Shown here piece by piece: positions 1-8,778 of a stretch of 56,037 bases of DNA (its first letter is position 1; every line of letters starts with the position of its first letter). Source of the DNA: an uncultured bacterium. Lineage in GTDB: Bacteria > Latescibacterota > UBA2968 > UBA8231. Where the stretch lies: contig CALDFW010000052.1 in assembly GCA_937942165.1 (NCBI GenBank), forward strand, positions 1-56,037, given 5' to 3'. Made by a program: the position numbers and the translations under genes. A model generated the notes under the pieces. It made no database searches. It had not been told where the DNA came from and worked only from the letters and a program-made list of their open reading frames with translations.

Positions 1-1572
1 CCACTGGGTGCCGATGGAGTAGTTCTATACGATGCGCGTTCTGGGATACAAACCGCAGACCTCACCGCTTTGTTTGGTCCTATCGAAACCCAGTATGGCA
101 CGCGCTTAGTCTATGGTCGTCGCCAAATGCGCTTTGAGGACCGATCGGCGACCGTAGAGGTTGTATTGGTAGACACAGAGCGCGCCCCCAATGGCTTGGA
201 CGATTTTAAGTATTACTTGGCCCATGAATTTGGCATTGATTCTCGCCGTTATGAGCACGAGTGGGAATACGAACACTATCTCCGGCTGTCTGAACCCGGC
301 TATGCTGTGATCGACGCACTCTGTGCCGATGAAGGTGGGGCGTGTCATATTCTGGCCCATGAATTCATGGGTTTAGGTGTCGCATATAAGGCGATTATGG
401 CCGGCAATCCTCGCTATAAAACACTATTTTACGCACATGAAGTTGCAACCGTGCGGCCCCTTATAGAGGACGGAGTCGGCGGCGACATTGCCTTTTATAA
501 TACGCTGCGTAGGGCCAGAGATGAAGGCCGCTACATAGAGTCCTATTACGGAGATCAAACGGCCTATTTTAAGCACGCCTTGGTGCGGCAAGCATGGCGG
601 TGTGACGCGGTCTTGGCCGTGGGGGATCTTGTGGTCGAAGAGCTTCGTTTTCTCGCGCCTGAGTTTGCCCATAAATCCATAGATCTCGTTTACAATGGCG
701 TGCCGGCCAAAGAGCTGAGTATGGAAGAGAGAGAAGCCGCGTCCGAGGGGCTCAAAAATGTATGTGCCAACTTGCTGGGATGGGCACCGGAATGGGTTTT
801 TACGCACGTGACTCGCCTAGTCCGCAGCAAGGGACTGTGGCGCGATTTACTCGTATTAAACCACCTGGATGCCCTACTGGCTGCACGCCGTCAGCGCGCG
901 GTGCTCATCGCGCTGACCTCGGAGGTTGGGCGGCGCAGCGAAGATTCGGTCCGGTCGATGGCTAAGGAGTATGCATGGCCTCTCGTTCATCGCGAAGGGG
1001 GCACTGACCTCAGTCCTGGTGAGCTCGAATTCGATCTGCAAGTTCGCGCATTTAATGCACGTTCCCGCGCGGTGAGGGTGCTCTTTGTCAATCAGTTTGG
1101 ATGGGATCGAGCCAGCTGTGGTGAGTGGATGCCCGAAGAAATGCATTTTGAACTGCTGCGTCAGGGCAGCGATGTTGAGTTTGGTCAATCTATATACGAA
1201 CCGTTTGGTATTGCGCAGGTCGAACCGCTGGGCTTTGGAGCCGTTAGCGTCGTTAGCGATGTATGCGGTTGTGTGGGATTTGTGGAGCGGTGCAGACCGA
1301 CTCAGGATGAATACGACGGTTTTATTATTGCTCCGTATACAAGAATGGCAGAGGACGTAGCCGATCCAACGGTAAAAATAGGGTCTGAACAGGTTGAATT
1401 GAACGAAGAGGTGCAGAGTCGCGCAGTTGCAGAAGCGATCTCCAATGCGCTACTGGGAGGTAAGAGAACGCGTCAGGCCCGCCTGCGGAATGGATTTGCC
1501 ACGGCATCGGCAATGAGCTGGGAACGCGTGACGACGGACTGGCTAGTGCCCGTGTTGGAACGGTTGGAATAG
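1..1572 (+). CDS. Glycosyltransferase, glycogen-synthase-like (GT-B fold), 5' partial
   Basis: The frame is open from base 1 with coding-like sequence before any start codon (the TTG at 70 is internal), so the gene begins upstream of the window; at least 523 residues are present. It is a retaining GT-B type sugar transferase, probably cytoplasmic. What shows this: an N-terminal Rossmann-like half with a glycogen synthase-style region (AHEFMGLG near residue 120 of the visible part), a hinge with VYNGVP, THVTRLVRSKG at the start of the second Rossmann half, and the nucleotide-sugar motif EPFGIAQVEPLGFG (E-x7-E type) near residue 400. It resembles GT5/GT4 enzymes. The acceptor is unknown; with other glycosyltransferases in the window it may serve a surface glycan rather than storage glycogen. 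It converges on the response regulator gene with only 10 bases between the two stops. Confidence 0.8.
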   Translation, partial: PLGADGVVLYDARSGIQTADLTALFGPIETQYGTRLVYGRRQMRFEDRSATVEVVLVDTERAPNGLDDFKYYLAHEFGIDSRRYEHEWEYEHYLRLSEPGYAVIDALCADEGGACHILAHEFMGLGVAYKAIMAGNPRYKTLFYAHEVATVRPLIEDGVGGDIAFYNTLRRARDEGRYIESYYGDQTAYFKHALVRQAWRCDAVLAVGDLVVEELRFLAPEFAHKSIDLVYNGVPAKELSMEEREAASEGLKNVCANLLGWAPEWVFTHVTRLVRSKGLWRDLLVLNHLDALLAARRQRAVLIALTSEVGRRSEDSVRSMAKEYAWPLVHREGGTDLSPGELEFDLQVRAFNARSRAVRVLFVNQFGWDRASCGEWMPEEMHFELLRQGSDVEFGQSIYEPFGIAQVEPLGFGAVSVVSDVCGCVGFVERCRPTQDEYDGFIIAPYTRMAEDVADPTVKIGSEQVELNEEVQSRAVAEAISNALLGGKRTRQARLRNGFATASAMSWERVTTDWLVPVLERLE

Positions 1573-1582
1573 GTGCGCAGTT

Positions 1583-1966
1583 TTATTGCTCACCCAGCGG
1601 GTCGTTCGAGAGGACTTCGCGCACTCTTGTTAAAAGCAGCTGGCTTTGAATGGGCTTCTTTATCACGGCGTAGACACAGTCGGGCTGATGTATAGCCGCT
1701 TCGTCATCGACCCAGCCTGAAACGATAATGATCGGAACGTTTTCGCCCTCGTCGCGGACCAAAAAGAGAAATTCTTCTCCGTCGAGATCGCCAGGCATGT
1801 GTAGGTCTAGCAGAATTAGGTCGTAGCGACGTTCGCGCAGCAGCTCGAGGGCGGCATCCGCACTTTCCGCCTGCTCAGATTGGTATCCATCCGTCTCTAA
1901 TATACGCGCAATCAGCTGACGTATAGCAGGCTCATCTTCTACGATTAAGATAGTTTGGTCTGACAT
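1583..1966 (-). CDS. Single-domain response regulator (CheY-like receiver)
   Basis: This 127-residue protein is a receiver domain with no output domain. The acidic pair is E10/D11 in IVEDEP, the phospho-acceptor is D54 in LILLDLHMPG, the switch Ser is S83 in IIIVSGW and the conserved Lys is in VIKKP (103-104). It would be phosphorylated by a histidine kinase that is not in this window and signal by protein contact. I chose the ATG at 1964-1966 because the domain begins directly after MSDQ; an in-frame ATG 10 codons upstream (1996) is possible. It lies 64 bases downstream of the PKD/SUMF1-like lipoprotein gene on the same strand and may be co-transcribed with it. Whether it acts on the flagellar motor cannot be told from sequence. 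Confidence 0.85.
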   Translation of the reverse strand: MSDQTILIVEDEPAIRQLIARILETDGYQSEQAESADAALELLRERRYDLILLDLHMPGDLDGEEFLFLVRDEGENVPIIIVSGWVDDEAAIHQPDCVYAVIKKPIQSQLLLTRVREVLSNDPLGEQ

Positions 1967-2030
1967 ATTTTCCCGCTTGATGGGTAGTTGTCCCAAAGAT
2001 ACTGTTTTTCTACGCTGTGCCCCAAATCAT

Positions 2031-3692
2031 TTAAGGCGTTGGCGGCGCGTCTGCCGCACAGCGAAATCCGAGCGAGGGATCGCGGGTGCTGGGTACAAAT
2101 GCGAATCGCACCGTCGTCGTCAACACTTCTTGGGGGATACCGAGCTTCCAACTCGCTCCGCGTACGACGCGCAGTGCACTTTCCGTCGGTCCCTGAGGGT
2201 TAGTTGTTGGGCTGTCTGAATAGTAATCAGCTGCGTAAAAGTCTCCCGTCCATTCCTGCACGTTTCCGCTCATATCATGCAGTCCAAACGGACTGATACC
2301 TGAGGGATAGGATCCAACGCGCGTAGTCGATCCTATGTTGTTGTTGAAGTTAAGCAGGTCGCGGCTGGGGGGATCTGCTCCCCATGGAAACGTTCTCCCG
2401 TCGTCTCCCCTAGCGGCGCGCTCCCACTCGGCTTCCGTCGGCAAGCGCTTCTTAGCCCAGAGACAGTACGTGTCGGCCTGCGCCCAGTCTAGGCAGTTGA
2501 TGGGATGATCCGACCGCTCGTTGGCAACGGAGTTGCACCCGGCTGTGGTGCCCGTCGGTTCGCAGGTGCCAGTTTCTACACAGGCCTGATACTGTGCGGA
2601 AGAGACCTCGTATTTGTCTATCCAGTAAGCGCCGAGCTGTACGGCGTGCTCCGGTCCCTCATCTGCAGCGCCCGTCGCCGAACCCATGACAAATGTGCCT
2701 GCGGGAATTTCAATCATCCCAGCGACTTCGTTGAACAGACGCTCTAAAACCGTAATGGTTACGACATCCTGTAAACTGGTCAGGTCTCCATCTGAGACCG
2801 ATAGTCCAAAAACGTACTCGCCAGGTCGTTCGGCTGTAAAAGAAGGGCGCGTCGCTGTGCTGTCTGATAGGGAAACGCTGCCTCCGGGCACGCGCCCGAC
2901 GCTCCAGTGATACGTCAATTCAAGCCCATCGCCGTCCGGGTCGCTGCTTCCGCTGCCGTCTAGCTCTACGAGAGATCCTTGGGCTACCTGCTGGTCTTCA
3001 CCCGCATCGGCAATGGGCGGTAGATTGCTAGCGGTGCGCACCAGAATGCCCACTTCATCTTCTGCACTCAACTCTCCATCGCTAACGCGCAGGCGGAAGC
3101 GGTATTCACCTGCTGCAGATGATACGAAGTAGGTTTGCACGGCCGTTGAATCGGCGATTTCAACGCTGTCGGGCGCTGAAACTACGGACCAGCTATAGGT
3201 TAGCTCATCTCCGTTGGGATCGCTGCTGTTAATGCCGGAAAGGGGCACGTTTGCACCCGTTCCCACAATTAGATCGGGTCCAGCATCGGCTATCGGAGCG
3301 CGATTGTCGCTGCTGGCTGCCGTAACGAGTACGGTGTCGGGGAGGCTCAACGCCTCGCCATCATTGACGACTAGGACAAAGGTGTAAATACCTGCAGTGG
3401 TGGGAATAAACTGGAAGCGCACCTGGTCGTCTGGCGAGATAACAACCTGCGTGCGGTCGCTGCCGGCCTGCTCCCAGAGATAGGTGAGGGTGCCACCTTC
3501 CGGGTCGCTACTTTCGGCCCCGCTAAGCGTCGTGCGCGTTCCTGTTTCTACCTGTTGGTCTTGACCTGCATTGGCAACGGGACGCTCGTTGGGAGCAGGA
3601 GGAGCAGGTGGGGCACTGCAGGCAGCTGCCCAAACCACAAAGGGCAGGATAAGTGTACGGCGTATCCACGGAGAGATCATTCGGTTTTTCAT
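2031..3692 (-). CDS. Lipoprotein with three PKD repeats and a SUMF1-like C-terminal domain
   Basis: The 553-residue protein begins with a lipoprotein signal peptide (MKNRMISPWIRRT..., hydrophobic core, lipobox WAAAC), which fixes the start at 3692; the frame is open further upstream but that stretch is not coding-like. A Pro-rich linker follows, then three PKD-type beta-sandwich repeats, each with the PxAxAGxDQ/L opening and SSDPxGxxLTYxW centre (about residues 35-125, 130-220, 225-315), then a formylglycine-generating-enzyme/SUMF1-type fold with MIEIPAGTFVMGS, LPTEAEWERAARG, FPWG, GLHDMSGNVQEW, VVRGASW and GFRCA. The cysteine pair used by true FGE just after RGGSW is absent, so catalysis of Cys-to-formylglycine is unlikely. 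I infer a surface- or periplasm-exposed binding or adhesion protein. Divergent from the 606-residue gene. Confidence 0.8.
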   Translation of the reverse strand: MKNRMISPWIRRTLILPFVVWAAACSAPPAPPAPNERPVANAGQDQQVETGTRTTLSGAESSDPEGGTLTYLWEQAGSDRTQVVISPDDQVRFQFIPTTAGIYTFVLVVNDGEALSLPDTVLVTAASSDNRAPIADAGPDLIVGTGANVPLSGINSSDPNGDELTYSWSVVSAPDSVEIADSTAVQTYFVSSAAGEYRFRLRVSDGELSAEDEVGILVRTASNLPPIADAGEDQQVAQGSLVELDGSGSSDPDGDGLELTYHWSVGRVPGGSVSLSDSTATRPSFTAERPGEYVFGLSVSDGDLTSLQDVVTITVLERLFNEVAGMIEIPAGTFVMGSATGAADEGPEHAVQLGAYWIDKYEVSSAQYQACVETGTCEPTGTTAGCNSVANERSDHPINCLDWAQADTYCLWAKKRLPTEAEWERAARGDDGRTFPWGADPPSRDLLNFNNNIGSTTRVGSYPSGISPFGLHDMSGNVQEWTGDFYAADYYSDSPTTNPQGPTESALRVVRGASWKLGIPQEVLTTTVRFAFVPSTRDPSLGFRCAADAPPTP

Positions 3693-3814
3693 CGAGTTAG
3701 GTCGGCGTAAAGTACGGGGGGAGCTGCAGGAAGAAAGAGGGGTGTGGGTAGACCTATGATAAAAGTAAGTAAGCAGACTGTCAATCGGATCTATGTGCTG
3801 GATGACAAAAGAGA

Positions 3815-5635
3815 ATGCGACGATTATATTGGACGCCAGAGGAGTTAACGTTTGTGACCCATTTGCCATGTCGTCAAGACGCGCACGAGGCCAACCTCGG
3901 TCTCTTTGATGGAACAGTTCCCCATCAGAGGGTTAACCATGCCCTAGCAAGAGGTCAGAAAACGATTCTGCTCGGTGAGCAAACGCGCTTGCCCTATTTT
4001 CCCGATGATGATCGCCTGCCCAAGCTGCACGCTGGGGATCCGCTTGTTTTGCTGCTGTGGAAGGTGTTGCGAAAGATTCCGGAGAATTTGCGTCAAGCTA
4101 TTTTGGACGCACCCTTGAGCTTGACGTTGTTGCGCAGCGATCACCTGCTCTATTTTGACACGTATCGCTGCCATCAGGCGATTCACATTGGGCGACGCCG
4201 TCGGACGATCTACCTGCCCGAACGCCTCTTACACTCTGCCGAAGAACGCGGGTATGACTATTGGGCACTGGCAGAGGGAATCATTTTTGCCTCTTGGCAA
4301 CTTCTCGATTATCTGCTCTTAGTGGATACCATCGGTGCGTATCAGGCGCTGCTGAAAAAACTGCCAGCCCATCGGTTGGGAGAGGCGCTGCAGCTCAAGT
4401 TAATCGAGACGCATAACCAGCATCGGCGTGACAGCGTGGACGCCAACCGTTCAGAGCTGGGAGAATTTGCCGATGCCTATCGAGCGCGGCTCTTGGCCCT
4501 GCGCCCTGACAGAGTTGTTAGGGAAGATTACTTTGGTCTTGCGCACGAGTTATTTGACGTTGAGATCGAGCGAGCTTGGGCGCTGGATAAGATGGAGCGG
4601 ATAGCGCAAGTTTTTGAATTTCCCCGCCTGTTTCACTTTGACCGCGATATCATTCACGGATTGGCCCGTGAGATGGCGGAGGCTCGTCAACAGAGCGTCG
4701 ACCCGGGAACATTTGCCGACGTGCTGCACGACTATCGCGATGCGCTGCGCTTTGAGCGAGATCCGCTCAAGACGACTTTGGGTAAGACCGTTATGCCCAA
4801 ACCACGGGCCACTTTTTTACAGGCCGTTGTTTTCCTTGGGGCAGCAGGGATACGCAACTTTTTTATCGCTTATGCAGAGGGAGAAGAGGAGGATGTAAGG
4901 GCGCTTATGCATCCGCTATGGATGTATCTCTGCTCGCTTAGCTCCGATCCGGCGGGTATTTTTTCGCGCATTGGCCGATGCCGAGCCATTGGGAGAGAAG
5001 GGCTCAAAGAGGACTGGGAACGGCTCCTAGCGGGGATTCTTATTCGACTGGATCGAGCGGAAAACTACAAGCAGTTGGTTGCTGAAGTAGGCGCGATGGG
5101 TACCGGCGTGCGTGAAGAGCTGCTCGCGCTTGTTCGCGCGCAGCGTTTGGCAGAAGAAGATGAGTGGGAGGTATTCAAAGGACAAAAGCAAGGCATCGTT
5201 ACCCATGCTTGTATCGCGCTGGATGCATTAGATGGGTTTAGCCCAGAGGTCGAAGAGGTCGATTGGCACAGCGATGATATAATTTGCGCTGTCCTTGCCG
5301 ATCGCCCGCACAGGTTTAGCTCTGACCCCAGCGGAATTTTAATGTATATGCGCACATATAAAAATACCATGGAACGATTTGGGGGTGGGGATCCCGACAG
5401 CCTATTTATTCTGGCTTCTATACTAGTGCGTATGGATAAATCCGAAAAATATGACAAACTACTCGAGTGCGTATATGCAATGGGCAAGCCCGCTTTTTCT
5501 GCACTACACGCCGTATTTGAACAGATTCCAGAACGCGATATGGAACGTCGAGAAATTCTTAAGCAGTCGCGCATTTTATGGAGCCGAATGATGGCCCGGA
5601 CGCGAAAAAGAGCGGTAAAGGGTAGGAAATCATGA
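3815..5635 (+). CDS. Unrecognised 606-residue cytoplasmic protein with an internal repeat
   Basis: I do not recognise the family. It has no signal peptide; one amphipathic/hydrophobic segment (YDYWALAEGIIFASWQLLDYLLLV, about residues 147-170) could be a buried helix. The rest looks alpha-helical and charged. Two segments look duplicated: about residues 402-441 (ILIRLDRAENYKQLV...GAMG...LLALV) and 531-570 (ILVRMDKSEKYDKLL...YAMG...LHAVF), suggesting a repeated helical module. The start has an AAAAGAGA purine run just upstream of the ATG. Its stop overlaps the next gene by 4 bases (ATGA), so it is translationally coupled to the DUF4384-like lipoprotein and probably works with it. The C-terminus is strongly basic (RTRKRAVKGRKS). 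Confidence 0.65.
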   Translation: MRRLYWTPEELTFVTHLPCRQDAHEANLGLFDGTVPHQRVNHALARGQKTILLGEQTRLPYFPDDDRLPKLHAGDPLVLLLWKVLRKIPENLRQAILDAPLSLTLLRSDHLLYFDTYRCHQAIHIGRRRRTIYLPERLLHSAEERGYDYWALAEGIIFASWQLLDYLLLVDTIGAYQALLKKLPAHRLGEALQLKLIETHNQHRRDSVDANRSELGEFADAYRARLLALRPDRVVREDYFGLAHELFDVEIERAWALDKMERIAQVFEFPRLFHFDRDIIHGLAREMAEARQQSVDPGTFADVLHDYRDALRFERDPLKTTLGKTVMPKPRATFLQAVVFLGAAGIRNFFIAYAEGEEEDVRALMHPLWMYLCSLSSDPAGIFSRIGRCRAIGREGLKEDWERLLAGILIRLDRAENYKQLVAEVGAMGTGVREELLALVRAQRLAEEDEWEVFKGQKQGIVTHACIALDALDGFSPEVEEVDWHSDDIICAVLADRPHRFSSDPSGILMYMRTYKNTMERFGGGDPDSLFILASILVRMDKSEKYDKLLECVYAMGKPAFSALHAVFEQIPERDMERREILKQSRILWSRMMARTRKRAVKGRKS

Positions 5636-6705
5636 GAAGATGTATATGCGGCTTCCTCATTTTTTTAGTGGGATGTGCTGCCCTGGGAGGACCGCCGGGA
5701 AATCGCAAAGAATTGGTTGATGCGGTCGGGGAGGGGCTTCGCCAGCTTGACCTTACTGGAGAAATTGTCTGGGTAGGTCTGAGAGATGCGGCGGGCAAAG
5801 AGACGGCGTCCACCCAGGCGATTGAAGAATATGTTTTATCGGGATTAGTCCGTATGGGCGTGTCTTTTTCGATGCCTGAAAGCGTTCCTAGTACGTGGCC
5901 TGATGGCGTTATACCCTGGGAGGAAGGCGCTCCTGAGCGTCGAGTACTGGGTGGCCAGCTGGTCGAAGATGGATCTTGGGGATACCTCCGACTCTCTGTC
6001 GTGGATGGGGCGCGAGGTGATAGAGTACAGGCTGCTGTGCGAGGCATAGAGATACGGCATATCGAAGACGAAGTTGCACAGCGCGCGCGGGCCGACGGAA
6101 AGGGAGACGAAGGTCTGCCAATAGAGGTCGAATTGCACTGGGTCGTCTTGCGCAGTGAAGGAGATATTCGTCGTCAGATTGAGCTACGCGAAGAGAGCAC
6201 GCTGCGCGAGGGTGATCAGCTGCAGGTGCGTTTCAGGCTCAACCGAGACGCTCAGGTATATGCCTTTCTATTTAGCTCAGAAGGAGAGCGTATTTCGTTA
6301 GTCACGGATGAGTATCGCTATTCGGGATTACCGTATTACGGTCCAGGCGAAAATAGCTGGATAACGATGACGGAACCAGACCGCGTGTATACCGCTTATT
6401 TTATGGTTGGAGCGCGTCTGTTAGAAGAGAATTCCGCTGAGTTTTTTGAACGTCTCGACGAACTCGTAGAGCAGAGGCAGGTCGACCGGTATATGGGTTT
6501 GGAAAAGCAGGATGCTACGCTGGTAGAATTCGTACAGCGAAGCTTCGTCAACGGGCTACCCATTCGCGTAGTGCGGGGTATGGAAGAAGTTACCCCCGGG
6601 CGGGTAGAGACGATGGTCTATAGCGATGGAACTCGGATCCAGAGCACTGCCGAAAAATGGAATGCGCCGGTGATCGTGCGCGCCTTTAGTTTTTCTGTTC
6701 AGTGA
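5632..6705 (+). CDS. Lipoprotein with a DUF4384-like domain
   Basis: The 357-residue product has a short lipoprotein signal (MRRCICGFLIFLVGCAAL, lipobox LVGC). The N-terminal half resembles a FlgO/CsgG-like periplasmic fold in being a soluble alpha/beta region (LRQLDLTGEIVWVGLRDAAG...EEYVLSGLVRMGVSF), which is only a weak resemblance. Residues about 180-260 match the DUF4384 pattern: REGDQLQVRFRLNRDAQVYAFLFSSEGE followed by an LVTDEY-GLPYYGPG stretch. That domain is found in secreted or periplasmic partners of caspase-like and kinase proteins, function unclear. The start ATG overlaps the stop of the 606-residue gene, so the two form an operon; the MBL hydrolase gene follows after 22 bases. 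Confidence 0.65.
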   Translation: MRRCICGFLIFLVGCAALGGPPGNRKELVDAVGEGLRQLDLTGEIVWVGLRDAAGKETASTQAIEEYVLSGLVRMGVSFSMPESVPSTWPDGVIPWEEGAPERRVLGGQLVEDGSWGYLRLSVVDGARGDRVQAAVRGIEIRHIEDEVAQRARADGKGDEGLPIEVELHWVVLRSEGDIRRQIELREESTLREGDQLQVRFRLNRDAQVYAFLFSSEGERISLVTDEYRYSGLPYYGPGENSWITMTEPDRVYTAYFMVGARLLEENSAEFFERLDELVEQRQVDRYMGLEKQDATLVEFVQRSFVNGLPIRVVRGMEEVTPGRVETMVYSDGTRIQSTAEKWNAPVIVRAFSFSVQ

Positions 6706-6727
6706 TACGCTTAAATAGGAGCTATAT

Positions 6728-7501
6728 ATGGCACACATTAAAATTACCTACATTGGGCACGCTTCTTTTTGCTTTCAATCGCAGAAGGGTACGACCATCT
6801 ATTTTGACGCCTGGCTCGATGAGAATCCGCTATCGCGGCTCAAGCTTGCGAAAGTGGAGAGAGCAGATGTCGTTGTCGCAAGCCATGGCCATAACGACCA
6901 CATTGGCGACAGCTTTGCGCTTTGCAAAAAAACGCGAGCAAAGTTCGTGGGCAATTACGAACTCTGTTTAGCCGCCCAAGCCAACGGACTGAAGCTGGGG
7001 TCGCGCGCACTGCCTCTCAATCCCGGTGGATCGACCAAGGTGAAAGATGTGCGCTTTACGATGGTCCAAGCTTTCCATTCACTGTCTCTCTCTCCGCGCG
7101 TCTTGCCGACAGTCCCTGGAGAGGAGTCCGTGTTTCATGCCGACGGTGCGGTGGGTGGCTACGTGATGTCTTTTGATAATGGCATTAGCATTTACAACAC
7201 TTCGGATACCTGTTTATTCAGCGACATGCAGCTTATCGGCCAGATGCACGGGCCGCAGGTGGCTATTTTGCCCGTTGGAGGAAAGTTTACGATGGGCGTT
7301 CGTGAGGCAGCACGTGCTACCAGCTATATTCGTCCGGACATCGTCATTCCCTGTCACTACGGCGAACCCGTGGGACAGCCCGCAGACATAGATGAGCTAA
7401 AGGCGCAGGTCGAGTTTCTTTCGCCGAATACGGAAGTGGTGGCTCTACGTCCAGGACAGTCCGTTACCTATACGGCGAGCTCATACCGAATAGGGAGATA
7501 A
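6728..7501 (+). CDS. MBL-fold metal-dependent hydrolase (UlaG/UPF0173-like)
   Basis: A 257-residue metallo-beta-lactamase-fold protein. The beta-strand start HIKITYIGHASFCFQ, the metal motif SHGHNDHIGD (about residues 53-62), a later Asp in YNTSDT and a final metal-binding His in PCHYGE are all visible, so the dinuclear site looks intact. Family members hydrolyse cyclic or lactone substrates in the cytosol, but this level of sequence does not give the substrate. An AGGAG ribosome binding site sits at 6717-6721, seven bases before the ATG. It is third in a run with the 606-residue protein and the lipoprotein, though the 22-base gap makes the functional link uncertain. It converges with the aminotransferase gene. 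Confidence 0.8.
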   Translation: MAHIKITYIGHASFCFQSQKGTTIYFDAWLDENPLSRLKLAKVERADVVVASHGHNDHIGDSFALCKKTRAKFVGNYELCLAAQANGLKLGSRALPLNPGGSTKVKDVRFTMVQAFHSLSLSPRVLPTVPGEESVFHADGAVGGYVMSFDNGISIYNTSDTCLFSDMQLIGQMHGPQVAILPVGGKFTMGVREAARATSYIRPDIVIPCHYGEPVGQPADIDELKAQVEFLSPNTEVVALRPGQSVTYTASSYRIGR

Positions 7502-7520
7502 GCACCCGTCGACGTGCAGT

Positions 7521-8711
7521 CTAGAGGACCGAAGCAATAGCGGTACACAGCACGTCCATATTGGCGCCCGTCATTCCGGCCACGTTAATACGTCCCCCGC
7601 CGACAATGTAAATAGCATACTCTTCGCGCAGTCTTTTGACTTGCTCATCGCTCAGTCCCGAATAGGAAAACATGCCGCGCTGGCGGGCGATAAATGAAAA
7701 ATCTCCCTGCGCCCCTTTTTCTGCCAGCGTGTCGACGAGGAGTCGGCGCATTCCGTTAATGCGGGCCCGCATTTGGGCCACTTCATCCTCCCACTGAGAG
7801 CGAAGAGCCGCGTCTGATAAAATTTCTGCAACGATGGCCGAACCGTGGGCGGGCGGATTGGAATAGCTCGTTCGCACGGCAATCTTTAAGTGGCTGAGAC
7901 CGCGCGCTGCAGCTTCGCTGTTTTTTGCTACGAGGGTAAGGGCGCCAATGCGTTCTCGATAGAGACCGAAGTTTTTGGAAAAAGAGGAGGCGATCAGCAG
8001 CTCCTGTCCGGGCCGACAAAGGGCTCGCAGTCCGGCGGCATCTTCCTCGAGTCCGTCGCCAAATCCCTGGTAGGCAAAATCGACTAGGGGCAGCCAACCG
8101 GCTTCCTGTGCGACGTCCGCAATCTCTTCCCACTGATCTGATGTGGGGTCTACGCCGGTTGGATTGTGGCAACAGCCGTGCAAGAGCACTATGTCTCCGG
8201 CCGGTACGGTCCTTAGGGCTTCGATCATAGAGGCAAAGTCGAGTCCATTGTTTGATGCATCAAAGTAGGGATAGTTCTGAACGTCGATTCCAGCAGATTG
8301 AAAAATCTTTGGATGGTTGGCCCAGGTAGGCTGACTCAGCCATAGCCGCGCTGAGGGGAAATGGCGCGCGAGAAAATCCCCGGCGATCCGTAGTGCGCCC
8401 GTTCCACCGGGGCTTTGCACTGTCACGGCTCGTTCGCTGCGAATAATTTCGTGATCTTCGTTTAGGAGAAGCGTCTGCACGGCGCGGTTGTATTCTGGCG
8501 TTCCGTCAATGGCCAAATAGCTTTTGGAGGTCGCACTGGACACAATGCGCCTCTCCGCCTCAGCTACGGAAGGTAAGATGGGTGTTTTCCCTTCATCATC
8601 CTGGTATACGCCCACCCCGAGGTTAATTTTTTGTGGATTAGTATCGCTTTTGAAGGCGGCGCTGAGCCCCAAAATGGGGTCAGCTGGAGCCATATCTAAT
8701 TTTTCAAACAT
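7521..8711 (-). CDS. Aspartate/aromatic aminotransferase (class I, AspC/TyrB type)
   Basis: PLP-dependent transaminase that would interconvert aspartate or aromatic amino acids and their 2-oxo acids with glutamate/2-oxoglutarate. Starting at MFEKLDMAPADP (ATG 8709-8711) gives 396 residues, the usual length for the AspC subfamily; an upstream open frame is ignored because it runs into the divergent FkbM gene region and is not family-like. Family marks: INLGVGVYQDDEGKTPIL near the start, HNPTGVDP (about 182-189), DFAYQGFGDG and the PLP lysine K246 in SSFSKNFGLYRERIG. All key residues seem present, so it should be active. It is divergent from the FkbM methyltransferase with a 67-base spacer. AspC and TyrB cannot be separated here. 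Confidence 0.9.
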   Translation of the reverse strand: MFEKLDMAPADPILGLSAAFKSDTNPQKINLGVGVYQDDEGKTPILPSVAEAERRIVSSATSKSYLAIDGTPEYNRAVQTLLLNEDHEIIRSERAVTVQSPGGTGALRIAGDFLARHFPSARLWLSQPTWANHPKIFQSAGIDVQNYPYFDASNNGLDFASMIEALRTVPAGDIVLLHGCCHNPTGVDPTSDQWEEIADVAQEAGWLPLVDFAYQGFGDGLEEDAAGLRALCRPGQELLIASSFSKNFGLYRERIGALTLVAKNSEAAARGLSHLKIAVRTSYSNPPAHGSAIVAEILSDAALRSQWEDEVAQMRARINGMRRLLVDTLAEKGAQGDFSFIARQRGMFSYSGLSDEQVKRLREEYAIYIVGGGRINVAGMTGANMDVLCTAIASVL

Positions 8712-8778
8712 TGCGTACCTTTGCGTTAAATAAGAGTGATGCTCTAAAAATAATAACAGATAGTTCGAGAGGGAAACC

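Noticed and set aside
2505..2910. Plus-strand open frames inside the PKD gene
   Set aside because: Shadow frames of the minus-strand lipoprotein gene.
7502..7520. Terminator between the MBL hydrolase and aminotransferase genes
   Set aside because: Only a 4-bp GCAC/GTGC stem and no T-run.
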